Shown: positions 9,241-17,692, numbered from the stretch's first letter. The stretch is DNA of 24,286 nt from Nemertoderma westbladi (GCA_032718475.1 JAUCBJ010001249.1:1-24286), one strand, 5' to 3'. The notes: generated from the sequence alone by a model not told the origin. Numbers and translations: made by a program.

Positions 9241-9608
9241 AGCAGAGGGCGGCCGACAACCACGAGGGAGAGACGAGTCGACGCACAACGGCGGTCGGAG
9301 TACCGAAGTCGCTGGCCAGCCACAGGCCGAGGGCGACGGACGGCCCACCGGAACGGCGACGGTGGGGCCGCCAGTACGATGCCGGAGTCAGCGAAGAGGA
9401 CCTTCAGGATGAGTGATCGGCTACGATGGGCCTACTACACCACCAAGAAACTACTTAAGGAGGCCAAGGAAGGGAGAAAGGTAGACCAGCCAAAACTATA
9501 CCAGAGGGTAGGTGAGTCGAATAAACACTGTTGCTATTTAGTCCGTTTTGGACAGGGAGAACTGAAGAGTGAGTGAGCAAGGGGGGTTGCCATGGAACTG
9601 TTTGAATT
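9241..9608 (+). pseudogene. BEL/Pao Gag N-terminal segment, degraded copy 2
   Basis: This stretch corresponds to about 6147-6545 of copy 1. The shared protein block is MSDRLRWAYYTTKKLLKEAK then KVDQPKLYQRVGESNKH and RFGQGEL, readable at 9379-9576, where TGA stops it. Copy 2 lacks the leader part matching 5940-6146, and after about 9608 it jumps to the segment matching 8548, losing about 2 kb of Gag, including the coiled coil and N-rich parts. It is a clear internal deletion copy. Confidence 0.7.
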
Positions 9609-10040
9609 GTGAAAAGGACTTCTTGGAATATTCGAGAAGATTAAACTTCGGTCCAGAGGGACACAGGCAGACTGCAGGACATACTGTAGGCCTTACTGCA
9701 CATACTATAGGCCATGCTGGAAGAGATAAGCGATAGGGTAGCGCGGACAATGGGATTAGATCCGAAAGTAGCGGCATACATACCGGTAAGTAGGCAAGAA
9801 GTGGATAGGCCTATACCAGTATCTGAACACCAGTATGACTATAATATGCAGGGATATAACATATACCCAGGGGAGGGGGGAGTTATTGCCAATAGGTGTG
9901 TGGGCCCTAATATGGTAACATCAACCCCAATACCAAATATAACACCGGTGGGGGGGGGGGACAGGGTGACATTCCCCATTACAATATCAGCAATACACTC
10001 AACCGAGAACAAAAACCCAAACCTCTTGGACCAGAATTGA
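9609..10040 (+). pseudogene. BEL/Pao Gag region following the deletion, copy 2
   Basis: Bases 9609-9833 repeat 8548-8772. From 9714 a frame of 108 codons runs on through unique sequence (DRVARTMGLDPKVAAYIPVS, then RPIPVSEHQYDYNMQGYNIY) across a G-run at 9951-9960 and stops at 10038-10040. It is proline- and asparagine-rich with no recognised domain. The Gag patch at 10080 follows after another frame interruption. Confidence 0.45.
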
Positions 10041-10079
10041 TCATGCGATACAGAGATATGGAGGGGACCATAACCCCCA

Positions 10080-10316
10080 ATGATATATCCAACACAGAAG
10101 AGGTCGACAGGCCCGACGGACGAAACGCACCCAGCAACAGGAGAGTCTGTACAGCATCCATCGAGCCCATTAGAAGTACAGGCTGTGGGAATGGCAACAC
10201 TTATCGATGCGCTTAAGACCAGGATCGAGCTGCCGCCAGTGGAGACGTTTAAATTCGATGGAAGCAGACTGGAAGAATACCTGCAATTAGAAAGAGAATG
10301 GTACTACTCGAAATAG
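10080..10316 (+). pseudogene. BEL/Pao Gag fragment (DUF1759-like)
   Basis: The last third of this 78-codon frame reads RIELPPVETFKFDGSRLEEY. This resembles the entry of the DUF1759 Gag domain of BEL/Pao elements, where a proline-rich stretch is followed by phenylalanine, a basic or small residue, FDG and an aromatic or polar helix. The frame stops at REWYYSK. The rest of the Gag domain and the zinc-knuckle region are missing before the protease, so a deletion lies around 10315. Confidence 0.6.
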
Positions 10317-10362
10317 TACCAGTGAGAATAACAGGAGAAGGCGGGCATCAGTTACAACATTA

Positions 10363-11379
10363 ATGTTGATCGATAGTGGAGCAGCGTTCATGTTAACGGA
10401 GGATTGGGTGGCCGAAAAGATAGGGTTACGAACGAAGTCAAGCAAGATGGCGTTGACCACTATCTCGAGTAAAGACGAAGTCTTTAAGATGAGAACAGGG
10501 CGTTGTAAGATAACAGCGGTAAATGGGGGAGAGTGGTGGCTCCCTGATTATGGGGCGACCATCGACCCCATTCAAATAGTACAATCGATTAATAATAAAG
10601 CCAGGCGACCCACGAAGAGCGAGGTCAAACAATACCAGTACTTGGACAACATCGATTTCTCAATACCAGAACTGGACGTCCCGAAAGTATCTATCATAGT
10701 CGGAATGGACTGCCCGACAGCCAACAGGAGGTTTTCCTGCCGATTTGGAGAAGATGGAGAGAGAGGCCCAATGGCGATTTCCACGCCATTTGGATGGACA
10801 CTCAGCGGCCCAATCAAGTCTAGAATTCCGTTCAACGTGTTGGAATCCTCAGGGTGCATGTTCCCAGGCACAATGAGAGAAGTGGAGGACGAGGGAGCAG
10901 AGGAGAAACCAGAAACAGGCAACGGAGAGAGATCACCGAAACAGTCGACACAAGGATTGCAAGTGATGCTCATACCAGGTGGCTCTGAGGGCGATTTTGC
11001 AACAAAGAGACCAAGGGAGCAGGAGTGGTGGAAGGATACGGGTGGAAACCAAGGCGGAGAGGGGCACAGTGGATCTACCGGGCTACCGGATCCGGATCCA
11101 CTTCCAGCGAGGGAGAAGGATGACGACGAGTTCGGGGAGATGCCACCCATTGAGAGGATCGGCCACTCAGATACTGACTGGGTGGGCAGGAGAGTGGTGA
11201 CGGCCAGCGGGGCGAGAGCCTTCTGGGATAAACCCGGCAAACGGGCCTGGGTGCACGAGGAGCCAGCGATGGATTTCGCGGGAGGCACGATCAAGCTGGG
11301 TGAGCAGCCAGGAACGGCACCACTTATAGTGTTTGGGGAGACAATGCCGAGGGCGGAGGAGAATGGGGAGTATGAATAA
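10363..11379 (+). pseudogene. BEL/Pao aspartic protease (DUF1758-like) with long acidic extension
   Basis: This is the best preserved frame of the element, 338 codons. The catalytic motif LIDSGAAFMLTEDWV lies at residues 2-16, with D-S-G as in BEL/Pao proteases. It continues with VSIIVGMDCP (about residues 110-119), matching the second half of the fold, and ERGPMAISTPFGWTLSGPI (about 135-155), the hallmark end of the DUF1758 region. The next roughly 180 residues are acidic and glycine/proline-rich, with no recognised fold, where a working element would carry the linker to reverse transcriptase. The apparent start at 10363 is internal, because earlier protease residues (PVRITGEGGHQL) lie in another frame just upstream. 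It would process the polyprotein in an intact element. It is a relic here because RT is absent. Confidence 0.75.
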
Positions 11380-11728
11380 GACAGGGTGGAAATGGAGAGG
11401 ATGTGGGAAGATTAGACCAGCAGAGAAGCCCATGATGAAACGTGACAAAGGAGCCAGGAACGTGGAAGAGGGCGTGTTGTACACACATAAGGGGGTGGCA
11501 GAGTGTGAAGGGGCATTAAATAGTAAGCCATTACGTGTACCGAAGGATGACCAGGGGTCATCGGGGGCTTTAATGCCGGCGCACATATTAAGGGGGAGGC
11601 CAGCAAAGATGGCATGTACCATTAAGGATGACATGAGGGGCGGCATTCTTCTGCCAGACGACGACAAGATGAAGGGTGGCATTTTGCCACCAGGGGACGA
11701 CCACGAAGAGATTAGTAACATGACTTGA
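11333..11728 (+). pseudogene. BEL/Pao integrase C-terminal remnant
   Basis: Residues of the pattern KGVAECEGALNSKPLRVPKD then ALMPAHILRGRPAKMA (about 11500-11610) match the end of the BEL/Pao integrase catalytic core, where a glutamate and an N-S-R/K-P-L motif are followed by LTPxHFLxGRP. This piece follows the protease frame by only about 100 bases, so about 2.5-3 kb of RT, RNase H and most of the integrase has been lost, judged from the usual order. After KMA the frame continues with glycine- and proline-rich repeats (GGILLPDDDKMKGGILPPGD) that do not look like the usual DUF5641 tail. Confidence 0.65.
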
Positions 11729-12079
11729 TAGACCCGACTTAAGGGTGAAGGAGAAGGGAAGGTCAATTCCAAAAGAGTTGGAATTGAGAAGAAGAGTGGG
11801 GCGAAGATTAAGAGGACCTATAGGGGGGCAGTGGGATAATTGCCTGCTGGAAGAATCGCCCTTAGGTTGTTGAGTCGTCCAATATGTAATATGTTGGAGT
11901 GAGGGGGGTGGGATTGAGGGCTAGACACCCTTCTCACACATAAAATAAAATATAAATAATAAAAATAATAAATAAAATAAGACGTGAGATAGTAGAAAGT
12001 TAGAAAGTAATAGTAGTAGTTAGTTAGATAGTAGGTAGCACTAGTTAGAAGTTAGTAAGAGTTAGTAAGAAGTTAGAAG

Positions 12080-12510
12080 TTAGGGAGTGTGGTATATAGA
12101 CATACCACAAGAGTAGTAGCAGGGTACATAGTGCCGAAGTAGCAGGGTACATAGTACCGAGAGAGTTAGAGGTTGTGGGCACTGAAAGCACCATGTAGAA
12201 AGAGAGTAGAGGGTATGGTATGTAGGTATACCATAGAAGTAGTAGCAGAGGGGTTGTGGGCACCGAAAGCGCCATGTAGAAAGAGAATAGAGGGTATGGT
12301 ATGTAGGTATACCATAGAAGTAGTAGCAGAGGGGTTGTGGGCACCGAAAGTGCCACGTAGAAAGAGAGTAGGGGGTATGGTATGTAGATATACCATAGTA
12401 GCAGTATTAGGGTACATAGTAACATAGAAGATAGAAGTTGTGGGCACCGAGAGCGCCACGTAGTAAGAAAGTAAAGGGTATGTAGGCATAGTATAGTAGT
12501 AGTAGGGCAC
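12080..12510 (+). repeat. Tandem repeat, 81-bp unit with embedded hairpin
   Basis: Units starting at GGTTGTGGGCAC lie at 12171, 12252 and 12333, exactly 81 bp apart. A diverged unit begins near 12436 and a partial one precedes 12171. Each unit carries CACCGAAAGCGCCAYGTAG and a hairpin (stem ATGGTAT/ATACCAT) at 12215-12234, 12296-12315 and 12377-12396. The upstream unit at 12089-12108 has GTGGTAT/ATACCAC instead. The minus-strand frames over it are only translations of the repeat. Confidence 0.9.
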
Positions 12511-12830
12511 ATAGTAAGAAGGAAGTAGGAAGGTAGATATGATAATAGCACAGACAGGGGGGAACATAGATAAAATTAAAATAAGACTAAGGAAAATTGG
12601 CAGTTTGGGGTGGTCGAGAATAGGACATTGTGGAGCAGTGGGATGGACCATCTCATGGGATTATCTGCCACACGCCGATGGACTGGGGTAAGTTCCAAGA
12701 GGAGTACGGAGTGGAACTGGCGAACTCACTGAAATAGGGAGCGAGGCCAGGGAAACAGGAGATATATCAGATCCGAAGGGGAGCGATAAAGATATATCAG
12801 AAAAGATATTTCTTACAGGAGGATTGGATA

Positions 12831-13127
12831 ATGATAGGTTTATTAAACCTATTCAAGGCCGTGGTTATCGGAAGAGAGCTGACGGCGTTTCTGCTATCAG
12901 GAACACCTCTAGATCACAGGAGAGCCTTTAAGGTGGCCTCTGAGGGTCTTGTAGACCACCCGGGGCTGAAGGGTGAGTCGGTACACTACGGTAGCCGACA
13001 CATAGTGGACAAAGAGGTGGACACACCGTACAAGAGATGGAAGAAGTTGGTAACATATTCGAGGGCCTATGGGGATTCCCCCAGGGGAGTTGGTGAGGAT
13101 ACCAAAGGGACGCCAACCATCGATTAA
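12831..13127 (+). CDS. Open frame of unknown function in the BEL/Pao 3' region
   Basis: This 98-codon frame starts MIGLLNLFKAVVIGRELTAF and ends in TAA. An N-terminal stretch of about 20 residues is moderately hydrophobic but interrupted by charged residues, so it is not a clear signal peptide. The rest is basic and hydrophilic (KRWKKLVTYSRAYGD). It lies where the end of pol or an extra ORF would be. I recognise no family. It may be a chance frame in purine-rich DNA, or the decayed end of the element's polyprotein in a shifted frame. The flanking 11830-12080 and 12510-12830 hold no frame I trust. Confidence 0.25.
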   Translation: MIGLLNLFKAVVIGRELTAFLLSGTPLDHRRAFKVASEGLVDHPGLKGESVHYGSRHIVDKEVDTPYKRWKKLVTYSRAYGDSPRGVGEDTKGTPTID

Positions 13128-13294
13128 GTAATATAAGTACTAACAATATAAGTACTATAGTGATATATAACCTTTTCCAATTAACTACTGGGAATGGGGA
13201 CCAATTGACTATGACAGAAGGACGAGACACTAGACGAATCACGCTTCTTGAGTGCGATGGCACAAAAGGGGAGGGTGAGGCTCGTCAGGGGTAG

Positions 13295-13645
13295 GTGGAG
13301 ACATCAGACGGATCCCATTTCTCAAGTGCGGCCACACTGATGAGAATGTGGGAGCCTGACAGGAGGGGGCAGAGAACCAAACAAATGGGTTTAGTGCGAG
13401 AAAAACATGGAGAGGAGGTGTTGACATGCGTGGAAGTGAGAGGAGTTCAATTCAAGTGTGGGGAGCGAGCAGTAAGAGAGAGAGTAAGGGACAACGAGGT
13501 CCGCAAGAAAGAGAGTGAGGGACAAAGAGGTCCGAGAGTAAGTGAGGTTTTAGAAAATTGTGCGAAGAGAGTCCATAATTGTCTCGAACAGAGACACCAG
13601 AAACCTTGGTGCAACATAGCTCGCGATTGCACCAAGGAGGGGTAG
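13295..13645 (+). other. Second unassigned open frame near the 3' LTR
   Basis: This 116-codon frame starts METSDGSHFSSAATLMRMWE and is rich in arginine and glutamate because of a purine-rich DNA repeat (GAGAGTRAGGGACAACGAGGTCCG, two copies near 13475-13540). It contains six cysteines but no clear zinc-binding pattern. It ends about 150 bases before the polypurine tract. Coding potential is doubtful, and the composition alone could keep the frame open. Confidence 0.15.
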
Positions 13646-13761
13646 CAATAACATACCCAGGGGGGGGGGGGCGGCCTGGAAAGCCAACCTCGAGAAAAGA
13701 ACTCCACCCCACACCCGATAGTAAATTGGGTTCCAGCGGAATTGAAGCGCACTTAAGGTTG

Positions 13762-13790
13762 ATGCTATCTTCTCACCGGGAAGATAGCAT
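13762..13790 (+). other. Perfect 11-bp hairpin beside the polypurine tract
   Basis: ATGCTATCTTC (13762-13772) and GAAGATAGCAT (13780-13790) are exact reverse complements around the 7-base loop TCACCGG. The right arm abuts the polypurine tract with no gap. Confidence 0.85.
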
Positions 13791-13799
13791 GGGGGGAAG
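13791..13799 (+). promoter_or_regulatory. Polypurine tract of the BEL/Pao element
   Basis: GGGGGGAAG sits directly before the TG that starts the 3' LTR. Such tracts prime plus-strand DNA synthesis in LTR elements. The position fixes the LTR start at 13800, and therefore at 5272 for the left copy. Confidence 0.8.
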
Positions 13800-14185
13800 T
13801 GTAAGCGGATTCAATTCCACTTCATTACCCACCAGAAAATGGGACCAGTGGCATTTAGCAATATGTTGGGGATACGAGATTACCAATATTAATCTCGTCT
13901 CATAACCAACATTGGGGGGGGGGGGCGACACAAGCCCCAAAGCCACAGAGAGAGGTGAGAGGTCAAACCACCTCGGAGGGAATACAGCTAGAAGAGGCTA
14001 GCAGCGGGGGGAAACACTCACAGGGAGTGCCAAAGTGACAATTAACATATTAGCCAATAGTGGGGAGGGAAGCACGTGATTAGGGACAGGAAAGCATCCA
14101 TTGGGTACAGAGGGCCAAAGTACAGTATGAGGTGAAATCAATATTCATGTGTGTTAAACATATATTATCTTACATTACTGATTTA
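13800..14185 (+). repeat. 3' LTR of the BEL/Pao element (copy C), truncated
   Basis: It matches copy A from its TGTAAGCGG start, including both G-run positions (here 13-14 and 6 bases), the CCAAT box and the GGGAGGGAAGCACRTGAT stretch. Similarity ends near 14160-14190, at the position corresponding to the TATA-like region of copy A, so R and U5 are missing. Divergence from copy A is visible by eye (scattered substitutions and indels), which argues against recent insertion. Confidence 0.8.
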
Positions 14186-14344
14186 CATTACTGACTTGTC
14201 ATAATGTTTCAACACTTTTCAATTGGCACTGCATCAGTAGAAAGTGATTCTAATTATATATATCTTGTATTAATAATATTGAAGCCATATAATCATTTTT
14301 GCCATTTTGATGCCATATAATTAATATTTTAAATTTCGACAAGG

Positions 14345-14716
14345 CAATTAAATTTTTTCACTATGCTAAGTCTTACTCTAATAATTCCTGCGTCTGTCCA
14401 ATATTAGATTATTCAGCTGATGTTTGGGGATATTTAGCAACCACTGATATTGAAACAGCATAATGGAAAGGTATGCGCTCTTTTGAAGGTGTTTATAAGT
14501 GCGCCCCCATCATAGAGGTTGAGGGTGATATGGGCTGGGTCGATGTGGCTATGGGTCGATTTCAGAGCAAGTCTAAGTACCTGTCAGGTTTGTCATACCT
14601 CTGATGTTGAGGATGAGCTTCACTTCCTCTGTGTCTGCCGGGCGCTGGACCGATCATCGCTACCCGATACTATTAGTAACTTGTCAGCCTTAAGTTCCAA
14701 CTTAATTATTGGATGA
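14345..14716 (+). pseudogene. LINE ORF2 C-terminal fragment
   Basis: The plus strand near 14395-14460 reads PILDYSADVWGYLATTDIE, matching the post-RT region of invertebrate non-LTR elements (a P-x-L-x-Y-x-x-x-V-W-G motif). It continues as FEGVYKCAPIIEVEGDMGW near 14490-14545. After an internal deletion the frame at 14519-14716 ends with CQVCHTSDVEDELHFLCVC, the cysteine/histidine motif near the C-terminus of such ORFs (CxxC...VEDExHFLxxC). Stops lie between the blocks. The 14717-15060 stretch after it is AT-rich and may be the 3' untranslated part. No poly(A) or target-site duplication was found. Confidence 0.65.
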
Positions 14717-15118
14717 CCAGGAGTCGGCTTATAGTTATACCGAAATTATATTATTTATGTTGATTCTGTAATTATTGTATTATGCAGTAAATATGTAGGT
14801 TGTAAATATATTTTGATCTTTTAGAAGGTGATAATAATATAAGTTCTGTCTTATCTGTATTAAGTTACATGCATAATGTCCCAAATAGCTTCTCAATATT
14901 CATTATTTGATCATTTTTACTATTTTTATAGCATTTGCAGGATTTTTATCTGTGCAGTCATCATTAGTGTATCATCTGCATATTGTATGGTTTCTGTAAG
15001 TTTTGTGTGAGATGGAATATCATATATAAGTTAGGATGTCCATGCAGTACAATCTACAGATTAGCAGACATGGAAGATGGTTCTTAACAAAATAACAATG
15101 TATATTATAATCACTTAC

Positions 15119-15238
15119 TTTGATGCTTGAAGTCTTGTCATTAAGATTTCCAAGAGATTCTCTTTTGCTCGCCATTAGAAATTCTTTCGATTCGCCTTGA
15201 TAGTTTGAATCACGGTATAGAGTAATTTTATGACAATC
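15119..15238 (-). CDS. Beta/gamma-crystallin gene exon (Greek-key motif 4)
   Basis: This exon of exactly 40 codons in phase 0 at both ends is flanked by TTTTAG on the minus strand and the strong donor GTAAGT (15113-15118). It encodes the first Greek-key motif of the last crystallin domain: KITLYRDSNYQGESKEF, then a turn and ESLGNLNDKTSSIK. NDKTSS fits the calcium-binding signature [ND][ND]xx[ST]S exactly. It pairs with the motif at 4689-4838 to make one two-motif domain. A one-motif-per-exon layout is known from vertebrate beta-crystallins. It is too short to be found by length alone, so the call rests on motif, splice sites and phase. Confidence 0.87.
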
Positions 15239-15747
15239 CTAAAATATAAATTATTATTGTTTGCTCCAATGGTAATATTTTTCAATATACAATAACAATA
15301 ATGTGTGCGAAATTTTTTGTGAATTGACATTTGCCATTGAAAGATATATAAAAATATAAAGCCACTATTTAAAAGGACATGCCAGGTTTTGGATATAATG
15401 TAAAAATTCATTTAGCACTGCCTAAATAAATTTCATAATTTGATAAATAATTATTTTTAAATAAATATCAATGTTGTCAAACTTATTTTGAAAATGCCAT
15501 ACATTAAGGTATAAAAGTAATAAACAATAATAGTTAATCCCACAACAACAAACATGGCCAAACAAGGTGTAAAGAGCAAATCACTACATCCTCTACAATT
15601 AAAATTTTATTTTTTAATTTTATTTTAACTTAAAATTTTATAGTAGGCCTAACTCCCCTCTTTTGAAATTTTGAGTTTTCAAAATAATTTATTTACTTCA
15701 TTTTCATTCCATTTTGATAGTATTATTGACTTAATATGCCAACTTAC

Positions 15748-15874
15748 ATTTCTGTCCTGAGTGTTAACAAGCTTCACAGATGATATTCTATCCCCCAAGA
15801 AATTCCCCAAGTTGCCATGGTGCGAATATTTACCCACTGATAATGTTTTCTGGACACCGCCGTAGTCAGGATGT
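15748..15874 (-). CDS. Beta/gamma-crystallin gene exon (Greek-key motif 3, main part)
   Basis: This exon is 127 bases long. It begins with one base completing a codon split as GA|A, which restores glutamate between LLA and HPDYGG, and it ends in phase 0 at the donor GTAAGT (15742-15747). The acceptor is TTTCGCAG. It encodes HPDYGGVQKTLSVGKYSHHG, then NFLGDRISSVKLVNTQDRN, the second motif of the middle crystallin domain. The calcium pattern is GDRISS, with glycine in the first position, so the half-site is probably weak. The motif's first strand (GTWLLAE) lies on the previous exon, so here the intron cuts inside a motif, not between motifs. Confidence 0.88.
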
Positions 15875-15963
15875 CTGCGAAATAATATTGAAAAATATAC
15901 TGGATAAACTACATACCTGTATGATAATAAATTGGATGGGGAAGAATTATTATTGTTCAAAGA

Positions 15964-16240
15964 ATCATAATGCGAATTATATTTACCATGTGTGATTTTA
16001 AATCATAATGCGAATTATATTTGCCATGTGTGATTTTAAATCATAATGCGAATTATATTTGCCATGTGTGATTTTAAATCATAATGCGAATTATATTTGC
16101 CATGTGTGATTTTAAATCATAATGCGAATTATATTTGCCATGTGTGATTTTAAATCATAATGCGAATTATATTTGCCATGTGTGATTTTAAATCATAATG
16201 CGAATTATATTTGCCATGTGTGATTTTAAATCATAATTAT
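15964..16240. repeat. 38-bp minisatellite, seven copies and a partial
   Basis: Units starting ATCATAATGCGAATTATA recur at 15964, 16002, 16040, 16078, 16116, 16154 and 16192, with a partial at 16230. The copies are almost identical (one A/G difference in the first). It lies in the intron between crystallin exons 17516-17692 and 15748-15874. Near-identity suggests recent expansion or assembly-collapsed copies. Confidence 0.95.
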
Positions 16241-16464
16241 TTTGTTTATTAACATATTGATTACGCCAATGGGAAGAACACCAGGATTTCACTTTTCGGT
16301 CGACTTTTTATTGGAATTTTATATATGAAGATTTTTTTTTTTTAATGTATCTTTATTAAATGTTTTATAGCGCTTATTTCTGTCTTATAACCTGTACATA
16401 TACTAAGTCGTTTATTGTTTTGGTTAGATTCAGCCCTTCTGTACCCTGTGTTTTTGGTGAAAAC

Positions 16465-16640
16465 CTGGTATTCTTCACATGGGGCTAACTGCAAAGTGAA
16501 TATAACGGCAAAAAGTCTGGTATTCTTCACATGGGGGTAACTGCAAAGTGAAATATAACGGCAAAAAGTCTGGTATTCTTCACATGGGAGTAACTGCAAA
16601 GTGAAATATAACGGGAGAAAGTCTGGTATTCTTCATATGG
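16465..16640. repeat. 53-bp tandem repeat
   Basis: Units starting CTGGTATTCTTCACATGGG lie at 16465, 16517, 16570 and 16623 (spacing 52-53 bp), the last one partial. The minus-strand frame over it is only a translation of the repeat. The rest of the intron (16650-17510) is AT-rich. A pyrimidine-rich patch at about 16790-17050 could be a decayed retroelement end, but I cannot support that. Confidence 0.92.
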
Positions 16641-17515
16641 ACCCTTGAATATAATAAAACAAATTAGATTTATACTAAAACATTAAATGTAATGTTGTCT
16701 TTGGCCATTAGGCCAGGGATTACACTCAATATTAATGCCCAGTACGCTCAGTATATCACCTCTTCCTCACAACAATTTTTAAATTGGGTACCGTCGACTC
16801 CGATCAGCCGGGACCCAATTTCCTCGCTTCTCACACGTCTCATTAGTCCCAGGACTCATCCCCTTCCCTGACCCGCTCCCTACACTTCCCAGATGTTACA
16901 GATGTCATTCAACTCATCGTATTCTATCACTCATGCTGGATTCCTGTAGTCTCACTCATTAGGCCTTCACACTTGATAAATGGTATCCATCCATTGTATC
17001 ATCCTCCTGTTTCAGTCAGTGTGAGTCCCCCGTCCCACTAGCTAATACTTAGTACATACTTGGTTTCAATTATATTGACTATTAATTAAGTTCGAGTATT
17101 ATTAGTATTAGTATTATTATTATGCATTCTTAGAGCTTTAGGAGCACTACTACAGCTTGTGGCAAAAGCCTAAACTCTATCAATTCCTCATATGCTATTC
17201 TAGAAAGTAATGCAAGAAAGTCAAGCAGATTGATTCAACTCACACCATTGTTGGATCAACAGAAGCTTATCAGGATGTCTTCTTGGACTAAATTCGCACA
17301 AATTGAGTAAAACTATTGTTTGCCTCAACTACTGCTTGACTCATGACAAGCATTTGCACGGATGCATAGATCTTACTTTATCTTAAATACGAATAAAAAA
17401 TTAATTTGCTAATTTGATTTCACATTTGATCACTTCCAATCTGTTTGTCTGTCTGACTGGCTTTTTAATATTATTTTTTGAAAATTAAGTATATATTTTT
17501 ATAAGTATAACTAAC

Positions 17516-17692
17516 TCTGCTAGTAACCATGTCCCTGACATGATTATGGCAGAAGAGATCCTGTCATGGAATCCGAAATTATGGAGATTGGGTTCGCTGT
17601 GATCCAGAGTCATGGAACGCCCAGTGTAGTCGGGGTGTTCAAACAGGTCTATATAGGAACCGGTACCGTCTAGTGTAGTCAATGCCTTCACG
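17516..17692 (-). CDS. Beta/gamma-crystallin gene exon (Greek-key motif 2 and start of motif 3)
   Basis: The exon is 177 bases: one base completing the split serine AG|C, 58 full codons, and two bases (GA) passed to the next exon. The acceptor is TTTCATAG and the donor is GTTAGT, both on the minus strand. It encodes a linker (VKALTTLDGTGSYIDLFEHP) leading into the first motif of the middle domain (DYTGRSMTLDHSEPNLHNF, then HDRISSAIIMSG) and the first strand of the next motif (TWLLA). The calcium pattern is HDRISS, with histidine in the first position. The linker between the domain ending at 18136-18249 and this motif is very short, as in tandem crystallin-domain proteins. Confidence 0.88.

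Larger units (their letters stand above)
5272..14185 (+). mobile_element. Degenerate composite BEL/Pao LTR retrotransposon
   Basis: The element lies on the plus strand, opposite to the crystallin gene that hosts it. Both ends carry the same LTR start (TGTAAGCGGATTC at 5272 and 13800). A polypurine tract (GGGGGGAAG) sits directly before the 3' LTR. Inside are gag-like frames, a BEL-type Gag patch (about 10220-10300), a DUF1758-type protease (10363 onward) and a BEL integrase C-terminal piece (about 11500-11610). The RT, RNase H and integrase core are absent. A third LTR segment with a second gag start (8772-9600) shows an internal duplication. Frames change repeatedly, often near G-runs. The outer 3' boundary is fuzzy because the right LTR loses similarity near 14160-14190, so no target-site duplication could be confirmed. 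Confidence 0.8.
4839..15118 (-). other. Last intron of the crystallin gene, about 10.3 kb
   Basis: The intron is inferred from the GTAAGT donor at 15113-15118 and the AG acceptor at 4839-4840. It holds the composite BEL/Pao element (5272 to about 14185) and a LINE fragment (about 14345-14716). The remaining parts (4840-5271 and 14717-15112) are AT-rich, with no gene seen. The other introns are only about 0.4 to 1.6 kb, so this one has grown by insertion. Confidence 0.75.

Noticed and set aside
10572-11294. 240-codon minus-strand frame opposite the BEL/Pao protease
   Set aside because: It is the shadow of the plus-strand protease frame, which has the DSG motif and the GWTLSGP block.
11167-11772. 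201-codon minus-strand frame
   Set aside because: It lies opposite the integrase remnant, which has recognisable motifs. No family is visible in the minus frame.
12045-12651. Long minus-strand frames over the 81-bp repeat (tyrosine- and leucine-rich)
   Set aside because: They only translate the tandem repeat and its purine-rich surroundings. Two frames give similar repeated peptides, and the element's coding strand is plus.
15964-16240. CRISPR-like array
   Set aside because: The 38-bp units are directly abutting, with no spacers, and the context is an animal intron. It is a minisatellite.
16342-16599. 85-codon minus-strand frame with repeated CEEYQ
   Set aside because: It is a translation of the 53-bp intronic repeat.
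16790-17050. A retroelement end in the pyrimidine-rich patch
   Set aside because: It has a GGGAAG-TGTAGGG-like stretch on the minus strand, but no partner repeat or coding remnant supports it.
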